DNA from: Leptospira stimsonii
GTDB lineage: Bacteria; Spirochaetota; Leptospiria; Leptospirales; Leptospiraceae
Length of the DNA: 64,000 nt
NCBI RefSeq assembly: GCF_003545885.1
Contig: NZ_QHCT01000005.1
Coordinates: forward strand, 62,001-126,000
Direction of reading: 5' to 3'
Every line of letters starts with the position of its first letter. Within the stretch, counting starts at the first letter, position 1. A program made the translations under genes and the position numbers. Under the pieces are notes generated by a model. The model was not told the origin of the DNA. It worked only from the letters and a program-made list of their open reading frames with translations, and ran no database searches. Below, one piece after another: positions 58,059 to 64,000 of this stretch.

Positions 58059-58544
58059 ATGGCTCCAAACAATCAAAAACCGGAAGAGGTCGAACAAATC
58101 GGATTCGAAATAAGACCGTACGAAGAAAAATATCGAGAACAGATGATTTTACTCTGGGAGCGGTCGGTTCGTGCAACTCACGATTTTGTTTCCGGTGAAG
58201 ACATAGAATATTTCAAATCATTGGTCCAGAATATCGATTTTAACTCGTTCCAAGTGTATTGTTGTCTTCAAAAGAATCAGATAGTCGTCGGTTTTATCGG
58301 AGTGGATGAGCATAGAATCGAAATGTTTTTTTTGGAACCGGATTTTATCGGAAAGGGAATCGGCAAACTCTTGATCGAATTCGCGCTTTCTGAATTGGGT
58401 GTCACCGAAGTAGACGTGAACGAACAGAATGTGAATGCGGTGAAATTTTATTCTAAATTCGGCTTTCGAACGTATGATAGAACTGAATTGGATCCGGAAG
58501 GAAAAAAGTATCCGATTCTGAAAATGAGACTTTCTCTTTTTTGA
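58059..58544 (+). CDS. GNAT family N-acetyltransferase
   Basis: About 161 residues with a GNAT fold: RPYEEKYREQMILLWERSVRATHDFVSGEDIEYF at the N-terminus, VVGFIGVDEHRIEMFFLEPDFIGKGIGKLLIEFAL with the acetyl-CoA motif (GKGIGK, about 105-110), VDVNEQNVNAVKFYSKFGFR and a final strand. It is close to the YafP/YjaB-like branch. Substrate unknown. The start could be a TTG nine bases upstream, which is better spaced from the AAGGA sequence. Confidence 0.85.
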   Translation: MAPNNQKPEEVEQIGFEIRPYEEKYREQMILLWERSVRATHDFVSGEDIEYFKSLVQNIDFNSFQVYCCLQKNQIVVGFIGVDEHRIEMFFLEPDFIGKGIGKLLIEFALSELGVTEVDVNEQNVNAVKFYSKFGFRTYDRTELDPEGKKYPILKMRLSLF

Positions 58545-58690
58545 GGATGTTCCTTAAAACTCGGGGACGAGCGCGATTATTTTTGATCCACAGTATTCAA
58601 AATAAAAATTCATATCGAAAACGATTCATCGTTTTGTCTTTTCAAGAATTTCAATCTGAAATCGATTCCCGCAAGATTTTAAATCCGATT

Positions 58691-60244
58691 TCATTTTTGA
58701 GAACTGCTCCTCGTCGCTTGAAAGATCGTTTCAACGATTTCCGATTTATTCCCGAGGCTTTTGGCTTTTTTTGCGTATCGAGCGGCGGAGGACGAATTCC
58801 CTAACTTCCAGAAAATTTCAGCAATGTTCGCCGGATAAATGGATTCCTCCGGGGACAACTTCTCTGCTTTCTGAAAGAATTGGATTGATTCTTCCAGTTT
58901 TCCTGTTTCGTCTAACGCACAACCGATCAGGTTATAAAGCCTGCTTCTGCCTGCAGAATCACCTGAGGCGGCAAGGAGTAGGTTTTTTTCCGCACGTTTC
59001 ATTCCCTCTTTCGGCGAACCGGATTTTAACCAATGAAGTCTCGCATCCAAAAAAAGCGCCTCCGCGTCTTCCGGATATTCCGAAAAGATTGAACTCAACA
59101 TTTCCTCGACTTTCGAATATTCTTTTTTCTTAATAAGTTCCCAACCTTGAACAAGTCGGTCTACGATTTTTTGATGTCGTATTTTATGAATGTCTTGCTC
59201 AGAAAAAAATCCATCGGTCGACGAAAGGACAAATTCGTGGATCTGAATTACAAGTTTGGAAATTGTCTCCATCGCGTTTGGATTCTGTTTGAGTTTAGCC
59301 GAAAGAGGATCGTTGACTACGGTAAGAGCCCAATTTTTTGCGGTTTCGACGGAGCGTAAGACTCCGATCGTATATCTTTGTATTTTAGAAATTTCTAAAA
59401 TAGACTCCCATTGATTCGGATGATAGAGCAGGAGGGCGGAGATCAGACTTGCACCGCCGGAATATTCCGGTTGCCTTTTATCCTTTTTCAGGAGATTCTG
59501 AAACGTTTTGAATCCGAAATCCGCTGAAACCCACGCGCAGATCTCCGCGGCCTCTCTTTCGTGATGAAAGGCGTCCTCGGGATAAAAATTTAGAATCCGT
59601 AGACATTTTTCTTTCCAGAGTTCTTCCTGGCTCGGATCCATTTTCCCCAGACGAAAATATACTTTTGCTAATGCGAAATACGCATGGTCTAAAGAGGAGA
59701 CATTGGGATGATTGAGGATTCCCGTTTCATGCTTATTTAGAAATTCTGTAAGTTTTTCGTCGGAAATTTTATCTACTGTTTCCTTCAGGCCGTAGGTGAT
59801 AAAATCAAAGGCATCCGAATATTCGTCAGGTCCTTCCAAGGTCGAACAGGCAATTTTATTTTCCCCTTTGTAACTTTCCCATTGTGCTTCGATAAAGGGG
59901 ACTAAATCCGATTTCATACTTGTCCAAGTCTGATTCGGAAAAATATGAAGTTCATCGTGACTGGAGTCCCAGGTTCCATAGAGTTGCAAACGGGGAAGCC
60001 AGACGAGTATTTCGGGATCTTCGTCATAGGCTTCTGAAATTTTTATGAGACCCGCTGAGTTTGTGTAGTATTGACCGTCTTCTTCTTTTTTAAACGGTCC
60101 GATCCTTACGGAGCTAAAATGAATTTCCGGGACAGATGCAAGATCAAACCAACCTTGGGAATGAGTTTCGATTCTTCTTCCTACGCTCAAATCCTCTACG
60201 AGATCTTGTGGAAGATTTAAAAGATTTTGATTTTTTTTTTTCAT
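58691..60244 (-). CDS. TPR-containing cytoplasmic protein
   Basis: A 517-residue soluble protein. The first ~150 residues form an unrecognised domain with many Trp/Tyr (GWFDLASVPEI, YGTWDSSHDELHIFPNQTW), resembling bacterial ankyrin/DUF-type immunity proteins in composition. From about residue 190 it is helical, and at about 370-510 it has tetratricopeptide repeats (YSKVEEMLSSIFSEYPEDAEALFLDARL, RLYNLIGCALDETGKLEESIQFF, IYPANIAEIFWKLGNSSSAARYAKKA). I chose the ATG at 60244 (MKKKNQNLL). No signal peptide is visible. A scaffold role is likely. Confidence 0.75.
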   Translation of the reverse strand: MKKKNQNLLNLPQDLVEDLSVGRRIETHSQGWFDLASVPEIHFSSVRIGPFKKEEDGQYYTNSAGLIKISEAYDEDPEILVWLPRLQLYGTWDSSHDELHIFPNQTWTSMKSDLVPFIEAQWESYKGENKIACSTLEGPDEYSDAFDFITYGLKETVDKISDEKLTEFLNKHETGILNHPNVSSLDHAYFALAKVYFRLGKMDPSQEELWKEKCLRILNFYPEDAFHHEREAAEICAWVSADFGFKTFQNLLKKDKRQPEYSGGASLISALLLYHPNQWESILEISKIQRYTIGVLRSVETAKNWALTVVNDPLSAKLKQNPNAMETISKLVIQIHEFVLSSTDGFFSEQDIHKIRHQKIVDRLVQGWELIKKKEYSKVEEMLSSIFSEYPEDAEALFLDARLHWLKSGSPKEGMKRAEKNLLLAASGDSAGRSRLYNLIGCALDETGKLEESIQFFQKAEKLSPEESIYPANIAEIFWKLGNSSSAARYAKKAKSLGNKSEIVETIFQATRSSSQK

Positions 60245-60880
60245 AGAGAGTGTCTCCGATTCAATCGATCGGGTTCCTCTGTTCGCTGAGTACAATGATT
60301 TTTATTTTTCTTAGATTGTAGAATGGATTCTTTTGGGAGAATTATTTTCTTCTTTTATCTGAGGATATTTACGGATTCCCCGCGATAGCGATTGAAGCGG
60401 AAATTCATGCGGGTCGGAGATATGATCGGCTTTAATAGAGAATGAATCCCTTTTGTAAGATCTCGCGGCGTGAATTGGAGCGGAAAGCGCGGCCGCTCGC
60501 TTTTTTAATAGGAAATCCCCGAGCGGATCGCCCAAATTATATTTCGAATTTTGTATATTCTGAAATCTTACATTATCAGAACGAAATCCGAAGAGTCGTC
60601 GTAGTTCCGACAAGCTCTTCCGTGAAACGCGCGCGCCCCACCCTGATCTTGGGTGGAGGAGGCGGGTTCGCGGGAGAAAATCGAGCGACTTTTCTCTATC
60701 ACAAAATCATAATTCTGGCAAGAATCTTTCCTGCCTTCGTTTTGTAGGAACTCCTACAAAACTGGCGAGACTTTCCTAAATCGTTTAAAGGAATTTTTGA
60801 GAGGAAACGGGGGAGGTTTTGAAAATCAAACTCGCTCTAAAGATTTAGATCGCAATTCTTAGAACGAGTTTTTCGAAATC
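60245..60880. other. Intergenic region containing dispersed element B
   Basis: 636 bp without a gene; it contains element B (60598-60757). Short open frames on both strands here have no RBS and run through the element. Confidence 0.5.
60598..60757 (-). repeat. Dispersed non-coding element, copy B
   Basis: About 160 bp bounded by GTCGTAGTTCCGAC (60598-60611) and GTAGGAACTCCTAC (60744-60757). Read on the minus strand it gives the same ordered blocks as copy A: GTAGGAGTTCCTAC, GATTTTGTGATA, a CCACCC/GGGTGG hairpin, GGGTGGGGCGCGCG and GTCGGAACTACGAC. Spacers between blocks have diverged. Confidence 0.8.
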
Positions 60881-61069
60881 TTAGAGAATTCCGGTCTTTC
60901 TTGCGATCGCGTAGAAGTTTACGCCGTATCCAAGGCCGAGGAAGTTTTTCGGCGGGAAAAGATCGTCCGTTTCCGGATTCCATACGTCTTTTACCAACGC
61001 TTCTACTGAAAAATCTTTTCCCACTGGGAGTCCAAGAATTCGATCGGGAAGTTGCGGAAATTCTGCCAT
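60881..61069 (-). CDS. Small DUF5808-like protein coupled to carA
   Basis: A 62-residue protein: MAEFPQLPDRILGLPVGKDFSV, then VWNPETDDLFPPKNFLGLGYGVNFYAIARKTG. The NPxxDDxFPPKxxxGxGxxxNF pattern resembles the DUF5808 domain. Its ATG begins one base after the carA stop, so translation is probably coupled to carA, although a direct role in carbamoyl-phosphate synthesis is not indicated by sequence. Confidence 0.65.
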   Translation of the reverse strand: MAEFPQLPDRILGLPVGKDFSVEALVKDVWNPETDDLFPPKNFLGLGYGVNFYAIARKTGIL

Positions 61070-61070
61070 G

Positions 61071-62162
61071 TTATACACCTTTTTTTGTAGTTTCAACGAG
61101 ATCGTAAAATTTCTGAAAGAGATATCGGGAATCGTTCGGTCCTGGCGCGCTTTCCGGGTGATACTGCACCGTGAGTAAAGGATAACCTGATTTTAGAATT
61201 CCTTCCACTGTGTTGTCGTTTAGATTGAGAAAGGATACGGGTTCTTCCACATTGTGATCGTCGATCACCGCAAAACCGTGATTTTGCGATGTGATCTCCA
61301 CTTTTCTTGTCGATAGATCCTGAACCGGTTGATTTCCGCCTCTGTGTCCGAACTTCATCTTCTCGGTTTTTTTTCCGAGAGAAAGTCCGATGATCTGATG
61401 ACCGAGGCAGATCCCAAAAAGAGGATATCCTTTTTCCATGATCTTCTTCGTCGCTTCGATCGCATAATCCAAGGGTGCGGGATCTCCCGGACCGTTGGAA
61501 AGAAAGAATGCGTCCGTTCCTTCCTTCATAATATCCTCCGCTTTCGTTAGCGCAGGATAGACGGTCACCGCAAAGCCGCTCGCGTCGAGAAGGCGAAGAA
61601 TATTGGTCTTCACTCCGTAGTCGTAGACCGCGAGTTTGTATTTTTTTCCCGTATGAGTTCCGAAGATATATTTGCTGGAAGTCGTTACGACCTTCGCAAG
61701 GTCGGCGTTGATGATTCCAGGAAAGGATTTAACCTTTTCCAAAAAGGAAGGAGAATATTCTGGTGCGATAAAAATTCCACCGTTCGGCGATCCGTTCGTT
61801 CTTATAAAACGGGTCAACTTTCTCGTATCGATTCCTTGGATTCCGGGAACCTTGTATTCTTTTAAGAATTGAGAGAGTGTTTTTTGGGATTTATAATTCG
61901 AAGGTCGATCGACGTATTCTTTTACGATCAAGCCGCTCGCCTGAATCTTGGAAGATTCCATATTGTCCGGATGAATTCCGTAATTTCCGATCATCGGATA
62001 GGTGAGGGTGATGATCTGATTGCAGTAGGATGGATCCGTTAGGATCTCTTGATAGCCCGCCAAGGAAGTGTTGAAGACAACCTCACCGACGGATTCCGCT
62101 TCATAACCGAAGGATTCTCCCTCGATGACCGTACCATTATCGAGAACCAAGAACGCTTTCAT
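61071..62162 (-). CDS. carA: Carbamoyl-phosphate synthase small subunit
   Basis: A 363-residue glutamine amidotransferase that feeds ammonia to CarB for arginine and pyrimidine synthesis. The N-terminal CPSase domain ([21 protein letters not shown]) and the class I amidotransferase domain are both present. The nucleophile is in [11 protein letters not shown], and the His-Glu partners are in [11 protein letters not shown]. No carB lies in the window. It is divergent from thrS, with 134 bp between them for both promoters. Confidence 0.96.
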   Translation of the reverse strand: MKAFLVLDNGTVIEGESFGYEAESVGEVVFNTSLAGYQEILTDPSYCNQIITLTYPMIGNYGIHPDNMESSKIQASGLIVKEYVDRPSNYKSQKTLSQFLKEYKVPGIQGIDTRKLTRFIRTNGSPNGGIFIAPEYSPSFLEKVKSFPGIINADLAKVVTTSSKYIFGTHTGKKYKLAVYDYGVKTNILRLLDASGFAVTVYPALTKAEDIMKEGTDAFFLSNGPGDPAPLDYAIEATKKIMEKGYPLFGICLGHQIIGLSLGKKTEKMKFGHRGGNQPVQDLSTRKVEITSQNHGFAVIDDHNVEEPVSFLNLNDNTVEGILKSGYPLLTVQYHPESAPGPNDSRYLFQKFYDLVETTKKGV

Positions 62163-62296
62163 CTCTTACAGCGTCGATACGGGTTCGGGCATAGTCAAGG
62201 TTTTTCCCCCACAAATGCAAATCGGTTGAAAAATATGTCCGATTTTCGCGAATGGAAAAGGGGGAAACCTCAATTTAGTTCCTGGATAATAAAAGA

Positions 62297-64000
<1,704 letters not shown>

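Overview
The window is chromosomal DNA of a Leptospira, most likely a member of the pathogenic clade. This is judged from gene content: a DUF1564 protein, a DUF1554 lipoprotein, several lipoproteins with a poly-Asp/Lys stretch followed by 'LLALA', a complete alternative complex III, a family B DNA polymerase, and short semi-palindromic intergenic repeats. No species call is possible from sequence reading alone. There are no rRNA or tRNA genes, CRISPR arrays or insertion sequences that I can support.

Layout: 1-1046 holds an array of about 104-bp repeats, followed by rlmN, a Cys-rich lipoprotein and an ArnT-like glycosyltransferase (1056-4183). Positions 5265-9568 form a sulfur-detoxification locus: an AraC regulator, a persulfide dioxygenase-rhodanese fusion, two YeeE/YedE-type half transporters and a TauE/SafE exporter. 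Three copies of one operator-like sequence sit in its two divergent intergenic regions, beside two broken or truncated genes. Positions 9569-17300 are accessory ground: small membrane proteins, a MepB-like protein, a DUF1554 lipoprotein, a secreted endonuclease/exonuclease/phosphatase (EEP) protein, and three decayed genes including a degenerate copy of the EEP gene. Positions 17645-25511 are the alternative complex III operon (actA-F) plus a terminal SH3-like lipoprotein, closed by a strong terminator. This complex oxidises quinol and passes electrons to cytochrome c.

Positions 26613-31994 carry a TonB-dependent receptor, a lipoprotein, a membrane-bound AraC regulator and a DUF4345 protein. 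Positions 32038-35132 hold a tandem pair of paralogous lipoproteins (a third paralogue lies at 57181) and an Ig-like lipoprotein. A zinc-dependent phospholipase C-like protein, a flavin monooxygenase and a DUF1564 protein follow. Positions 39900-43780 contain an orphan Pycsar-type membrane protein, convergent with a three-gene operon: a degenerate RecA/Rad51-like protein, a small protein, and a family B DNA polymerase with altered exonuclease and catalytic motifs. This operon is my best candidate for an undescribed system and resembles in logic a mutagenesis cassette.

Positions 44690-64000 are mostly housekeeping: glyA, a lipoate ligase, a 52-bp tandem array, a rhomboid protease, an MBL hydrolase coupled to a class A PBP, the sucB-lpdA-sucA operon for 2-oxoglutarate dehydrogenase, a GNAT acetyltransferase, a TPR protein, carA with a small coupled gene, and the 5' part of thrS. 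Two copies of an approximately 150-160 bp non-coding element (37009-37156 and 60598-60757) and about a dozen 14-bp semi-palindromes link otherwise unrelated intergenic regions.
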